Below, in pieces: positions 1 to 8,732 of a DNA stretch of 64,000 nt. The notes beneath the pieces were generated by a model. The model saw only the letters and a list, made by a program, of their open reading frames with translations. It searched no databases and was not told the origin of the DNA. Position numbers and translations under genes: made by a program. Every line of letters starts with the position of its first letter. Position 1 is the stretch's first letter. Origin of the DNA: Sediminibacterium sp. C3 (GTDB lineage Bacteria > Bacteroidota > Bacteroidia > Chitinophagales > Chitinophagaceae); the NCBI RefSeq assembly GCF_000508085.1, contig NZ_KI669560.1:1607168-1671167 (forward strand), written 5' to 3'.

Positions 1-51
1 GAGTTTTTTTTGCAATAGTATTTGCTATAACTAAAATATGTATTTACTAGA

Positions 52-67
52 AGCTATTCCAATAGCT
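52..67 (-). terminator. Possible weak terminator after topA
   Basis: A perfect 7-bp inverted repeat (AGCTATT, 2-base loop, AATAGCT) lies 20 bases past the topA stop codon in the direction of topA transcription. It has no clear U-run behind it, so it may only be a 3'-end stabilising hairpin. The rest of bases 1-86 holds no gene that I can see. Confidence 0.3.
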
Positions 68-86
68 GTCGAAAAATTCCGCTGAC

Positions 87-2723
87 CTACTTTGTCGTTT
101 TTTTAGGAGCGGCTTTTTTGGTAGCTGCTTTCTTTGATGCCGTTTTCTTAGCAGCTGCCTTTTTGGGTGCAGCCTTCTTCACAGCTGATTTACTTGCCGC
201 TTTTTTGGCAGCAGTCTTTTTGGTGAATGCCCCGGGTAATTGATCTTCAATCATTTTCTTCACTTCTTCCAGACTGATCTGAGAAAGGCTGTCTGCAGTA
301 GGCTTACTTCCGTCTGCCAGTTTTCCCAGTTTCAGCATTTTTTTCTGGAAGCGGATAAATGGACCCCATCGTCCGTTTTCAATAGCAATTTTTTCAGATG
401 GCCATTGTTGTATGAAACGATTGGCTTCTTTTTCCAGCTTCTTTTCAATTAATTCCGCGATGTCTTGCTGACTCAATGAATCAAAATTATAAGCCCTTGG
501 AATATTAATAAACAAGTCGTTCCATTTGATGAATGGCCCGAATCTTCCCTTTCCCTTTGTTACAGGTAGTTCATCATAAAAAGCGATAGGAGCGTCGGCT
601 TCCTGTTTTTCTTTAATTAACTGAACAGCTCTGTTTAAATCCATTTCATGTAAGTCCTCGCCTTTTGGTATAGAAATGAATTGCTCACCCAGTTTAATAT
701 ATGGACCAAATCGGCCAAGGTTTACTGATAATTCTGCGCCCTCATATTCTCCCAGTGTTTTTGGCAATGAAAATAGTTCCATTGCTTCTTCAAGGGTAAT
801 GGTTTCAATGCTTTGGGAAGGTTTTAATTTGGCAAAACGGGCTTTCTCGTTTTCGTCACTGGTATCCCCAATTTGCACCATGGGGCCATATCTTCCCATA
901 CGGGCGATTACTCTTTTGCCGGTTGCAGCATCAATACCCAGTTCTCTTTCGCCCTTAGCTCTTTCAGCATTTTCCAGGGTATGTTCAATGGTTTCATGAA
1001 AGGGTTTATAAAAACCATCAATCATATTATTCCATTTTAAATTACCCTCTGCAATCTCATCAAATTCGGCTTCTATTTTGGCAGTAAAGCCAAAGTCCAT
1101 CACTTTGTTAAAGTGTTGTTTTAGAAAATCTGTAACCACCATTCCCAGATCGGTTGGGAATAATTTTCCTTTTTCGGCTCCCGTATTTTCCTGAATAATC
1201 TCTTTTTCAATTTCGTTGCTGGCAGTCAGCTTCAATATGGTGGCTGCTCTTCTGATTCCTTCCTTGTCCCTTTTTTCTACGTAGTTCCTTTTCATGATGG
1301 TAGAAATAGTAGGGGCGTAGGTAGAGGGGCGTCCAATGCCCAATTCTTCCAGCTTTTTTACCAGAGAAGCTTCCGTGTATCTGGCTGCAGGCTTTGTGAA
1401 TTTTTCACTTGCATTCATGTACTGAAAATCAAGTACTTCATTCACTTTAATCGGAGGCAACATTCCCTCTGTGCTTTCCTCATCTTCTTCATCCTTGCCT
1501 TCCATATATACCTTCAAAAATCCATCGAATTGCATCACTTCACCTGTTGCTGTCAGCATTTCGTGGTTAGTGCTTACTTCAATTTTAGCGGTTGTTTTTT
1601 CAAAAGCAGCATCGCTCATTTGAGAAGCAATGGTTCTTTTCCAAATCAGTTCATACAGGCGCTTACATTCTTCGTCTTCTACGGTATGATTGCTCATATA
1701 AGTAGGACGGATGGCTTCGTGGGCTTCCTGAGCGCTTTCGTTTTTATTCTTGAACTTACGGGGCTGGTGGTATCTGGCTCCGTAGCTTTTATTGATTTCA
1801 TTCTGAATATCACCCAGTGCGGTTTCACTTAATGCGATACTATCGGTACGCATATAAGTAATTTTACCACTTTCGTAGAGCTTCTGTGCAATCAGCATGG
1901 TTTTACTTACGCTGTATCCCATTTTTCTGGATGCTTCCTGCTGAAGGGTAGAAGTGGTAAAAGGGGCTGCCGGAGTTCTTTTGGCAGGTTTTACCTGAAT
2001 GTCTTTAACCGTGTATTTTGCATTTTTGCAGCTTTCCAGAAAAGCGCTGGCTTCTTCAGTTGTATGCAACCTGCCGGGGCCTTCTGCTTTAAATTGAACG
2101 GGTTTGCCATTGATATCAGTGGCTTTGAATATCGCTTCAATTTTATAGGAACTTTCTGCAATGAACTGATTGATTTCACGCTCTCTCTCAACAATTAATC
2201 GTACCGCTACACTTTGAACCCTTCCCGCACTTAGGCTTCTTTGCATGCCAATTTTGCGCCATAAAACCGGACTCAGTTCAAATCCGACCAAACGATCCAA
2301 CACCCTTCTTGCTTGCTGTGCATTCACCAGGTTCATATTAATCAGGCGTGGATTGTCCACTGCTTTTCTGATAGCCGGTGCGGTAATTTCATGGAATACG
2401 ATTCTTTTTGTTGAACGAGGGTCCAGACCTAATACCTCAGCCAGGTGCCAGCTGATACTTTCTCCTTCGCGGTCCTCATCCGATGCCAGCCATACTTCAT
2501 CGGCTTTTTTAGCCATCTGTTTCAGTTCTTTTACTACTTTTTCCTTTTCGTCTGGAACCTTGTAGCGGGGCTGATAATGATTGTTTACATCTATGCCCAT
2601 ATCGTCCTTTTCCAGGTCTCTGATATGACCATAACAGCTTCTCACTTCAAAATCCTTACCCAGAATTTTTTCAATGGTTTTTGCTTTAGCGGGCGACTCA
2701 ACGATCAGTAAATTTTTTGCCAT
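87..2723 (-). CDS. topA: DNA topoisomerase I (type IA)
   Basis: TopA relaxes negative supercoils by cutting and passing one DNA strand. The 878-residue product opens with the TOPRIM fold (LLIVESPAKAKTIEKIL), carries the acidic metal-binding motif DEDREGE at residues 82-88, and has the catalytic tyrosine Y290 in the motif ITYMRTDS. The C-terminal third holds several glycine/tryptophan-rich repeats (GRFGPF, GRWGPF types) in place of the four-cysteine zinc fingers of the E. coli enzyme, which is common in this phylum. The last ~40 residues are almost only Lys and Ala, a histone-H1-like tail that probably adds non-specific DNA binding. It follows an alpha/beta hydrolase gene on the same strand after 76 bases. 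Identification is secure. Confidence 0.97.
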   Translation of the reverse strand: MAKNLLIVESPAKAKTIEKILGKDFEVRSCYGHIRDLEKDDMGIDVNNHYQPRYKVPDEKEKVVKELKQMAKKADEVWLASDEDREGESISWHLAEVLGLDPRSTKRIVFHEITAPAIRKAVDNPRLINMNLVNAQQARRVLDRLVGFELSPVLWRKIGMQRSLSAGRVQSVAVRLIVEREREINQFIAESSYKIEAIFKATDINGKPVQFKAEGPGRLHTTEEASAFLESCKNAKYTVKDIQVKPAKRTPAAPFTTSTLQQEASRKMGYSVSKTMLIAQKLYESGKITYMRTDSIALSETALGDIQNEINKSYGARYHQPRKFKNKNESAQEAHEAIRPTYMSNHTVEDEECKRLYELIWKRTIASQMSDAAFEKTTAKIEVSTNHEMLTATGEVMQFDGFLKVYMEGKDEEDEESTEGMLPPIKVNEVLDFQYMNASEKFTKPAARYTEASLVKKLEELGIGRPSTYAPTISTIMKRNYVEKRDKEGIRRAATILKLTASNEIEKEIIQENTGAEKGKLFPTDLGMVVTDFLKQHFNKVMDFGFTAKIEAEFDEIAEGNLKWNNMIDGFYKPFHETIEHTLENAERAKGERELGIDAATGKRVIARMGRYGPMVQIGDTSDENEKARFAKLKPSQSIETITLEEAMELFSLPKTLGEYEGAELSVNLGRFGPYIKLGEQFISIPKGEDLHEMDLNRAVQLIKEKQEADAPIAFYDELPVTKGKGRFGPFIKWNDLFINIPRAYNFDSLSQQDIAELIEKKLEKEANRFIQQWPSEKIAIENGRWGPFIRFQKKMLKLGKLADGSKPTADSLSQISLEEVKKMIEDQLPGAFTKKTAAKKAASKSAVKKAAPKKAAAKKTASKKAATKKAAPKKTTK

Positions 2724-2799
2724 GTAGAAATTCCGATTCTAAGATTTTACTTCAATGATTAGGGTTAAATGCAATGCAATATTAGGTGAAAGGATTAAA

Positions 2800-3684
2800 T
2801 CACAAAAAATTGGACTCAGAAGATGGCTCCAGAAATGCTATTATTTTATTGCGTGTACTCGATTCTTTATAGATTTTATTATGCCCTAATCCGTTTGTTA
2901 TGTAAAATTCAGTACCAGGAATATGCTGTGACAATAAAGGTTTTACATCTTTAAACGTGCATATAGTATCGGTTTCATCGTGAACCCATAATACACTGGC
3001 ACTAATTTTTTTTACCACCCTGGGCACTGAAAAATATTCTATAGGTTCACCTGCCAACTGTTGTATATGAGCTTCAAAGGCTTCCTGCACCTGTTTTTTG
3101 GCGGGTATCAGGTTAAAAAAGTTCTCAATAGCTCTTTTCGTTTCTGTAGCAGGGGCAATTAATACCAGTTTCCGGTTGCTGTTATTTTCCATTTTTTCTA
3201 TGGCTAAGCTGGCGGCCAGTCCACCTAAAGAATGTGCTATCATTCCATAAAGGGGGCCAAACTGGTTCTCAATGGCCAATATGCAGTCTCTGTATATAAG
3301 CGCATTAATTCTTTTGCCATCACTGATACCATGCCCGGGTGCATCAAATGCCAATACCTCATATCCACTCTTAACTAAAGACAAAACATAAGCTTCGAAT
3401 TTGTAGGCATAACTGCTGAAACCATGTATAATCAACACTTTTCTTGCCTGTGCCAGTTCTGATTTCCATTGGAATCCGCGAACGGTAATCCCATTCAGTT
3501 CTACAGACACGGGTGTGGATTGGTGAAAGATGGCAGGGGCCTTAACTTCCTTTTTAACCCTGAAAGGGGTACAGAACAGGTCAAATGCTGCTGCTGCTGC
3601 TTTTTCAGGTGAAACCATTCCCAAAGTTTTTATTTTGGTACGGTAATACTTTAGTAATATCCGCTGACTCCATTTCATCTTCAT
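2800..3684 (-). CDS. Alpha/beta hydrolase
   Basis: A 294-residue serine hydrolase of the alpha/beta fold. The nucleophile elbow reads AHSLGG (GxSxG type), the acid is probably the Asp in HDETDT, and the histidine sits in NGLGHNK, giving a complete Ser-Asp-His triad in the usual order. There is no signal peptide or membrane segment, so it should be cytoplasmic. Family members act as esterases, lipases or lysophospholipases; the sequence does not show which substrate applies. It lies upstream of topA on the same strand but shares no obvious function with it. A second Met at codon 3 (3678) is an equally possible start. Confidence 0.85.
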   Translation of the reverse strand: MKMKWSQRILLKYYRTKIKTLGMVSPEKAAAAAFDLFCTPFRVKKEVKAPAIFHQSTPVSVELNGITVRGFQWKSELAQARKVLIIHGFSSYAYKFEAYVLSLVKSGYEVLAFDAPGHGISDGKRINALIYRDCILAIENQFGPLYGMIAHSLGGLAASLAIEKMENNSNRKLVLIAPATETKRAIENFFNLIPAKKQVQEAFEAHIQQLAGEPIEYFSVPRVVKKISASVLWVHDETDTICTFKDVKPLLSQHIPGTEFYITNGLGHNKIYKESSTRNKIIAFLEPSSESNFL

Positions 3685-3752
3685 ACTCCAAAGATATTTA
3701 ATTAATCCCGACTAAACTTTTTAGCATAATAGGGGTTAATAAGAGTTTTAAA

Positions 3753-3760
3753 TACTTTTG
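3753..3760 (+). promoter_or_regulatory. Promoter -7 element (TAnnTTTG) for ferredoxin gene
   Basis: TACTTTTG matches the Bacteroidota -7 consensus TAnnTTTG exactly and lies 17 bases before the ATG at 3778, implying a very short leader. No good -33 TTTG is visible at the usual spacing. Confidence 0.45.
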
Positions 3761-3777
3761 CCAACCAAATCGTGATT

Positions 3778-4113
3778 ATGTATACCATTGAAATTGAATT
3801 TGAACAAAAAGGACTTGATAAAGTAGTATTGAATAATATTGCCCCTGACCAGAGTTTACTGGAGGTTTGTTTAGACAATGGCATCGAACTGCACCACAAC
3901 TGCGGGGCGGTTTGTGCTTGCAGCACCTGCCATTTGTATGTGAATAGTGGGTCAGAGCACCTGGAAGAATTAGGTGACAGAGAAGAGGACTTCATAGACA
4001 GAGCGGTAAACCCAAGGATTAATTCGAGGCTTGGCTGTCAGTGTATTTTGCAACCTGGTTCAGGAAAAGTTAGTGTTACCTTACCCGACCAGACTCAGTT
4101 TTTAGGAGAATAA
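3778..4113 (+). CDS. fdx: 2Fe-2S ferredoxin, ISC/adrenodoxin type
   Basis: A 111-residue electron carrier. The cluster ligands follow the ISC-ferredoxin pattern C-x5-C-x2-C (in CGAVCACSTC) with the fourth Cys further on in the LGCQC stretch. ISC ferredoxins donate electrons for Fe-S cluster assembly. The next gene encodes IscX, another Fe-S assembly factor, which supports that role here. I chose the ATG at 3778; a GTG two codons earlier (3772) is also in frame. A good -7 promoter element lies just upstream. No other isc genes are in the window. Confidence 0.88.
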   Translation: MYTIEIEFEQKGLDKVVLNNIAPDQSLLEVCLDNGIELHHNCGAVCACSTCHLYVNSGSEHLEELGDREEDFIDRAVNPRINSRLGCQCILQPGSGKVSVTLPDQTQFLGE

Positions 4114-4143
4114 TTATTCATTGAAGCAATTTAAAGAAACCAT

Positions 4144-4383
4144 ATGAGCCATTTTGAGCCACCCATTCACTGGAATGACCATGAAGATATTGCCATGAAA
4201 TTGTACGAGCGTTTCGGAGACGATTTCACAGAAGCAAAAATTTACAGAATCCGTTTTACCGATTTATTGGAATGGATTTTAGAAGTACCCGGTTTTGAAG
4301 GAACCCGTGAGCAAAGTACAGAAGGTCATCTGGAGATGATTCAGAGTGCATGGGTTTATGAATGGAGAGACAACCAAAAATAA
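4144..4383 (+). CDS. iscX: IscX-like Fe-S cluster assembly protein
   Basis: A 79-residue acidic protein resembling IscX (YfhJ). It shows the HWND start of the domain, the RFTDLLEWI helix matching the conserved RFTDMHQWI region, and the C-terminal acidic/tryptophan segment (IQSAWVYEW). IscX binds iron and the cysteine desulfurase IscS and tunes cluster assembly. The ferredoxin gene lies 30 bases upstream, the functional partner in ISC systems. Its 3' end overlaps the start of the next gene, kdsC, so the three are probably co-transcribed. The N-terminus is about ten residues longer than in E. coli. Confidence 0.85.
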   Translation: MSHFEPPIHWNDHEDIAMKLYERFGDDFTEAKIYRIRFTDLLEWILEVPGFEGTREQSTEGHLEMIQSAWVYEWRDNQK

Positions 4384-4900
4384 TATTTTGGAAAAATTCA
4401 GTTTAATCAACACGTTTGTATTCGACGTTGACGGAGTGTTAACCGATGGTACTTTATTGGTCATGCCAAACGGACTAATGGCCCGTAGGATGAATATAAA
4501 GGACGGATATGCGCTTCAGCTGGCTGTAAAAAAGGGGTACCGGGTTATTATTATTTCGGGGGGTAATTCACCGGAAGTAATAGATAGATTAAATAAACTA
4601 GGGGTAAAGGAAGTCTATATGCAGGTAACGGACAAATTATCCCTTTTGCAGAAGTTGATTGGAACCGCTGAGCAGCAGCAACAGCATTGTCTGTACATGG
4701 GAGACGATATTCCCGACCTGGCTTGTATGAAATGGGCTGGAGTTGCAGTTTGTCCCACCGATGCAGTAACCGAGGTAAAAATGGTCTCTTATTATATTTC
4801 GGATAAAAACGGAGGGATGGGCTGCGTTAGGGATGTAATTGAAAAAGTTATGAAACTACGGAATGACTGGAACGAAGATTTTACACTCAGGGCTCAATAA
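4358..4900 (+). CDS. kdsC: 3-deoxy-D-manno-octulosonate 8-phosphate phosphatase (HAD family)
   Basis: KdsC removes phosphate from KDO-8-P during synthesis of the lipopolysaccharide inner core. The 180-residue product has the compact HAD IIIC layout without a cap domain: motif I FDVDGVLTDG with catalytic D23 and D25, motif II IISGG, a motif III Lys in VTDKLSLLQ, and motif IV GDDIPDL. Length fits the family. The start is uncertain: ATG 4358 overlaps iscX by 26 bases, GTG 4346 is slightly earlier, and TTG 4388 would avoid overlap. Translational coupling with iscX is likely. Confidence 0.9.
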   Translation: MNGETTKNNILEKFSLINTFVFDVDGVLTDGTLLVMPNGLMARRMNIKDGYALQLAVKKGYRVIIISGGNSPEVIDRLNKLGVKEVYMQVTDKLSLLQKLIGTAEQQQQHCLYMGDDIPDLACMKWAGVAVCPTDAVTEVKMVSYYISDKNGGMGCVRDVIEKVMKLRNDWNEDFTLRAQ

Positions 4901-4924
4901 GCGCTGAAAAAATAAGCTAAGCTT

Positions 4925-5860
4925 TTGAAACTGATTGCTGCATTTTTAAGATTAATCCGATGGCCCAATCTGGTTTTCATTGTTATAACACAATGTTTGT
5001 TTGAATGGGCTATTTATGGTCGCGTATATCCAACAGCAGGTTCAGCTTTATTCTCTAATTCCTTTATACAATTGGTACTCGCCTCTGTTTTGATAGCTGC
5101 TGCCGGGTACATCATTAACGATTATTTCGATCAGAATATTGACCAGATTAACAAGCCGGAAAAAATGGTGGTGAATGTAATCATCAACCGACGCTGGGTT
5201 ATTTTCTGGCATATGACATTGAGCCTTGCTGGTTTGTTTTTTACGGCCCTGGCTTTGCCCATTCAACAATACTGGCATCTGGTACTGGGTAACCTGGCAG
5301 CGATACTATTGTTGTGGTTATATTCTACCAATTTTAAAAAGCAGTTATTGATAGGAAATGTTCTTATTTCCTTATTAACAGCCTGGGTAATTTTAATTTT
5401 ATTTTTTGCCAAATACCCTCTGGTGATGCAGGAAATGCTTGGGCTGGATCATGCCAAAGTGAGGTTCTTTCGATTAACTGTATTATATGCTGCATTTGCC
5501 TTTATCATATCACTGGTTAGGGAAGTGGTAAAAGATATGGAAGATATAGAAGGCGACCAAAAATATGGTTGTAAAACCATGCCCATCGTCTGGGGGATTC
5601 GTGCAACCAAGGTATTTATTGCAGTATGGCTGGTTGTATTAATTGCAGCTTTGCTGATTTTACAATTTTATGTATTAGGCCTGGGTTGGTGGCACAGTGC
5701 CTTATATTGTTTGTTGTTTATTATAGTACCCCTTATAGTAATTGCACAAAAGTTATACAAAGCGCATACAACAGTAGATTATCATCGTTTAAGTACCCTG
5801 ATTAAATGGGTAATGTTTACAGGTATTCTTTCGATGGTATTCTTTCAATTTTATGAATAG
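4925..5860 (+). CDS. UbiA-family prenyltransferase (geranylgeranylglycerol-phosphate geranylgeranyltransferase-like)
   Basis: A 311-residue integral membrane prenyltransferase with about eight hydrophobic helices. Both Asp-rich motifs that bind prenyl diphosphate through magnesium are present: N65-D66-x2-D69-x3-D73 (NDYFDQNID) and D204-x2-D207-x3-D211 (DMEDIEGD). Bacteroidota members of this branch are usually annotated as homologues of the archaeal enzyme that adds the second geranylgeranyl chain to glycerol phosphate; the sequence alone does not prove the acceptor. The start appears to be TTG (4925), since the conserved N-terminus begins there and no ATG fits. It ends 5 bases before maf, and the run from iscX to maf may be one operon. 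Confidence 0.85.
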   Translation: MKLIAAFLRLIRWPNLVFIVITQCLFEWAIYGRVYPTAGSALFSNSFIQLVLASVLIAAAGYIINDYFDQNIDQINKPEKMVVNVIINRRWVIFWHMTLSLAGLFFTALALPIQQYWHLVLGNLAAILLLWLYSTNFKKQLLIGNVLISLLTAWVILILFFAKYPLVMQEMLGLDHAKVRFFRLTVLYAAFAFIISLVREVVKDMEDIEGDQKYGCKTMPIVWGIRATKVFIAVWLVVLIAALLILQFYVLGLGWWHSALYCLLFIIVPLIVIAQKLYKAHTTVDYHRLSTLIKWVMFTGILSMVFFQFYE

Positions 5861-5865
5861 TTAAT

Positions 5866-6447
5866 ATGCAAAGACCATTGATACTGGCTTCCCAAAGCCC
5901 AAGAAGAAAACAATTGCTGGAATGGGCAGAAATTAATTTTACTGTGGAAGTGGTGGAAACAGACGAAAGTTTTTCAACTGAAATGGATCCTGTTGAAATC
6001 CCCATTCATATTGCCAGGGCTAAAGCCATTGCTGTAAAAGAAAAGCGGAGAATGGAAGGTCGTGACTTTGATATACCTGTTTACCTGGCTGCTGATACGG
6101 TGGTGGTATTAAACAATGAGATCATTAATAAGCCCAAAGAAAGGGCAGATGCCATTGCCATGCTCTCCAGATTATCTGGTCAGCAACACAGGGTTATTAC
6201 AGGGGTAGTCATTTTAAATAAACAGGAAGAGATTGCTTTTTCTGAAACCACACAGGTTCAGTTCCATTCACTTAGTCAGGCTCAGATAGAACATTATGTA
6301 GACCAGTATAAGCCTTACGACAAGGCGGGTGCTTATGCCATACAGGAATGGATTGGGGTGATTGGAATTGCCGCCATTAACGGAGACTTTTACAATGTGA
6401 TGGGCCTGCCTGTAAGCAGGGTGGTAAAGGCGCTGCCTGTTTTGTAA
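5866..6447 (+). CDS. maf: Maf-family nucleoside triphosphate pyrophosphatase
   Basis: Maf proteins hydrolyse non-canonical or pyrimidine nucleoside triphosphates (dTTP, UTP, m5UTP) to monophosphates. The 193-residue product has the N-terminal phosphate loop LILASQSPRRKQLL, the catalytic Asp in LAADTVVV, the Lys in NKPK, and the C-terminal GAYAIQ...GDFYNVMGLPV signature. The pattern fits the YhdE/dTTP-UTP branch. The ATG follows the prenyltransferase stop by 5 bases, so the two are probably co-transcribed. Confidence 0.92.
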   Translation: MQRPLILASQSPRRKQLLEWAEINFTVEVVETDESFSTEMDPVEIPIHIARAKAIAVKEKRRMEGRDFDIPVYLAADTVVVLNNEIINKPKERADAIAMLSRLSGQQHRVITGVVILNKQEEIAFSETTQVQFHSLSQAQIEHYVDQYKPYDKAGAYAIQEWIGVIGIAAINGDFYNVMGLPVSRVVKALPVL

Positions 6448-6475
6448 GCAGCAGCCTTTCCTTTTTCCGTATCTT

Positions 6476-6886
6476 CTACCAGCTGAATGTAAGATCCAGT
6501 TCCAGATCGGGATGTAGTGACCTTTCTACCGGGCAGGTTCTGGCAGTGTTTTCCAATATGGTTTTTTCCTTATCACTCAGGTTTTTTAAGGATTCAGGAA
6601 ATTGAATATGCACAATGATTTTGCCAATCCGGCGAGGGTCAGGGTACATAACTTTGGTAACATCTGCCTTGGTTCCGTCCAACACAATATTGTCCATGGT
6701 CTGGGCTTTGATACCCATGGTGGTTATCATGCAGGAAGCCAATGCTGTAGCCACTAAATCGGTGGGGGAAAACCTTTCCCCTTTTCCCTTGTTATCGGTT
6801 GGAGCATCGGTTTCAATTGCTGATCCGCTTTGTAAGTGGGTTGCAGTGGTTCTTAAGTCGCTGGTATAAATAATTTGTGAAGTCAT
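6476..6886 (-). CDS. OsmC-family peroxiredoxin-like protein
   Basis: A 136-residue OsmC/Ohr-type thiol protein that would reduce organic hydroperoxides. Both redox cysteines of the family are present: one in the central helix (LASCMITTMG) and one near the C-terminus (ARTCPVERSLHPD). Length is normal. It is likely cytoplasmic and dimeric, as in the family. It converges with maf and diverges from an outer-membrane protein gene across only 39 bases, so the two promoters of the divergent pair must overlap or nearly do so. Confidence 0.9.
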   Translation of the reverse strand: MTSQIIYTSDLRTTATHLQSGSAIETDAPTDNKGKGERFSPTDLVATALASCMITTMGIKAQTMDNIVLDGTKADVTKVMYPDPRRIGKIIVHIQFPESLKNLSDKEKTILENTARTCPVERSLHPDLELDLTFSW

Positions 6887-6925
6887 TGCATCAATTTTGC
6901 TTTAAATTTACATCTATCAAATTAA

Positions 6926-7756
6926 ATGGAAGTGAAGAAACTATTTTTCGTGATTTGTCTCTTGTCGGGAACAGGATTAATGGCGCAGAAAAAACAACTT
7001 TCTGAAGCAGCTATGCAGCGTGCGCAAAAGAAAGAAGAAAGAAGAGAGAAAATAAATCAGTTAATTAAACAGGAAGAAGAAGGTGCATTGATTTTCAATA
7101 AACAAAGTGCCTTTAGTTTCAACTTAAACACGGATGGCTGGGGACTTAAATACGAGAAAGGAAAATATAAATCCATTACTTCCACTAATCTCTGGTGGCT
7201 TGAATTCGGTGAGAGGAAACATCCAAAGGAAGAACGGATTCCAACGCTTTCGTCTTCCGGTGGTTTTATACTTATCTCCAACTATATCTACGGAAAGAGG
7301 AATAATTTCTACTACCTCAATCTGGGTTTTGGACAGCAAAAACTAATAGGAGGTAAGGGGAATAAAAATGGTATTGCCGTTTCTGCCATTTATGGTGCCG
7401 GACTAAGTGCCGGTTTATTAAAGCCATATTATTTGGATGTTCAGAACTTGCAGACAGGAGAAAGGACTCAGATTAAATACGACGGAACCAATCAATCAAC
7501 TTTTCTGGACCCTAATGCCATTTTGGGAAGAGGGGGGCTATTTAAAGGATTTAATGAAATAAAATTCGTTCCCGGGGCCCATGCTAAGTTTGCCCTTCGC
7601 TTTGATTACGGTCGCTATAATGAATTGCTTTCAGCGATTGATGTGGGCATCAATGCTTCTTATTATTCCCAGAAAATGCCAATTCTTTTGTTAAACCCCG
7701 AAAAGAACTTCTTCTTTAATGCTTACGCAGCATTTACGTTCGGTAGAAGAAAGTAG
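6926..7756 (+). CDS. Exported protein of unknown function, probable outer-membrane beta-barrel
   Basis: A 276-residue protein with a signal peptide ending around LMAQ, followed by a charged, helical, Lys/Arg/Glu-rich stretch (residues ~22-55) and then alternating hydrophobic/aromatic strands with Gly and Tyr, ending in FGRRK after an aromatic strand. This looks like a small Bacteroidota outer-membrane barrel. I do not recognise a named family. It sits 22 bases before lipA but the latter has its own promoter element. Confidence 0.6.
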   Translation: MEVKKLFFVICLLSGTGLMAQKKQLSEAAMQRAQKKEERREKINQLIKQEEEGALIFNKQSAFSFNLNTDGWGLKYEKGKYKSITSTNLWWLEFGERKHPKEERIPTLSSSGGFILISNYIYGKRNNFYYLNLGFGQQKLIGGKGNKNGIAVSAIYGAGLSAGLLKPYYLDVQNLQTGERTQIKYDGTNQSTFLDPNAILGRGGLFKGFNEIKFVPGAHAKFALRFDYGRYNELLSAIDVGINASYYSQKMPILLLNPEKNFFFNAYAAFTFGRRK

Positions 7757-7757
7757 T

Positions 7758-7765
7758 TAATTTTG
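7758..7765 (+). promoter_or_regulatory. Promoter -7 element (TAnnTTTG) for lipA
   Basis: TAATTTTG is an exact match to the Bacteroidota -7 element, 13 bases before the lipA ATG, right after the stop of the preceding gene. No clear -33 TTTG at 19-21 bases is visible. Confidence 0.4.
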
Positions 7766-7778
7766 TGCCTTAGAACTG

Positions 7779-8732
7779 ATGCAGATGCAAGAATTACCTG
7801 TTGTACCTAAGTTACCCCAAGATACCATAGTATCCAGCGATACCCCTATAAAGAAGCCCAATTGGCTTAGAGTTAAGTTGCCAATTGGAGAGAGTTATAA
7901 GCACGTAAGAGGATTGGTGGATACCCATAAATTACACACGATTTGCGAAAGTGGAAATTGCCCGAATATGGGGGAATGCTGGGGAGAAGGAACAGCTACT
8001 TTCATGATATTGGGTAATATCTGTACCCGTAGCTGCGGGTTTTGTGCAGTGGCTACCGGAAGACCGCTGGCGGTTGATTTTGACGAGCCTCAGCGAGTTG
8101 CTGAAGCCATTCACCTGATGAAAGTGAAACATGCTGTTATTACCAGTGTTGACAGAGATGAATTGAAAGACGGAGGATCTATTATATGGTACAATACCAT
8201 CAAAGCAGTTAAAGCCTTGAATCCGGATACTACTTTAGAAACCCTGATTCCTGATTTCAGGGGCTTTAAAGACCAGATACAGAGAATCATTGACGCCGCC
8301 CCTGAAGTAGTAAGCCACAATATGGAAACCGTGGAAAGAATAACCCGTCAGGTTAGAATTCAAGCTAAATACAGAAGAAGTCTGGAAGTACTGGAGACCT
8401 TAAAGAAAGGTGGTATGAGAACCAAGACAGGTATCATGCTTGGATTGGGTGAAACCAAAGAGGAAGTAGTTCAGACCATGAAAGATCTGGTGGAAGTGGG
8501 TACTGATGTCATCACACTTGGACAATATCTTCAGCCAACCAAAAAGCATCTACCTGTTCAACGTTTTGTTCACCCCGATGAATTTGCTGAATTACGTGAA
8601 ATTGGATACAATATTGGCTTTGATTATGTAGAGAGTGGCCCATTGGTTCGATCCTCTTACCACAGTGAAAAGCACGTGATTCCTGGATACGGAAAGAATA
8701 AATGGCTAATGGAAAAAGCCGTTCATGCTTAG
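7779..8732 (+). CDS. lipA: Lipoyl synthase (radical SAM)
   Basis: LipA inserts two sulfur atoms into octanoyl groups on the E2 and GcvH proteins to make lipoate. The 317-residue product has the LipA-specific auxiliary cluster motif with C56, C61 and C67 ([12 protein letters not shown]) and the radical SAM motif C82-x3-C86-x2-C89 (CTRSCGFC). The C-terminal RSSYHSE carries the conserved serine that ligates the auxiliary cluster. Both clusters look complete. No lipB is nearby. The downstream gene begins 8 bases before the lipA stop, which suggests translational coupling. Confidence 0.97.
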   Translation: MQMQELPVVPKLPQDTIVSSDTPIKKPNWLRVKLPIGESYKHVRGLVDTHKLHTICESGNCPNMGECWGEGTATFMILGNICTRSCGFCAVATGRPLAVDFDEPQRVAEAIHLMKVKHAVITSVDRDELKDGGSIIWYNTIKAVKALNPDTTLETLIPDFRGFKDQIQRIIDAAPEVVSHNMETVERITRQVRIQAKYRRSLEVLETLKKGGMRTKTGIMLGLGETKEEVVQTMKDLVEVGTDVITLGQYLQPTKKHLPVQRFVHPDEFAELREIGYNIGFDYVESGPLVRSSYHSEKHVIPGYGKNKWLMEKAVHA

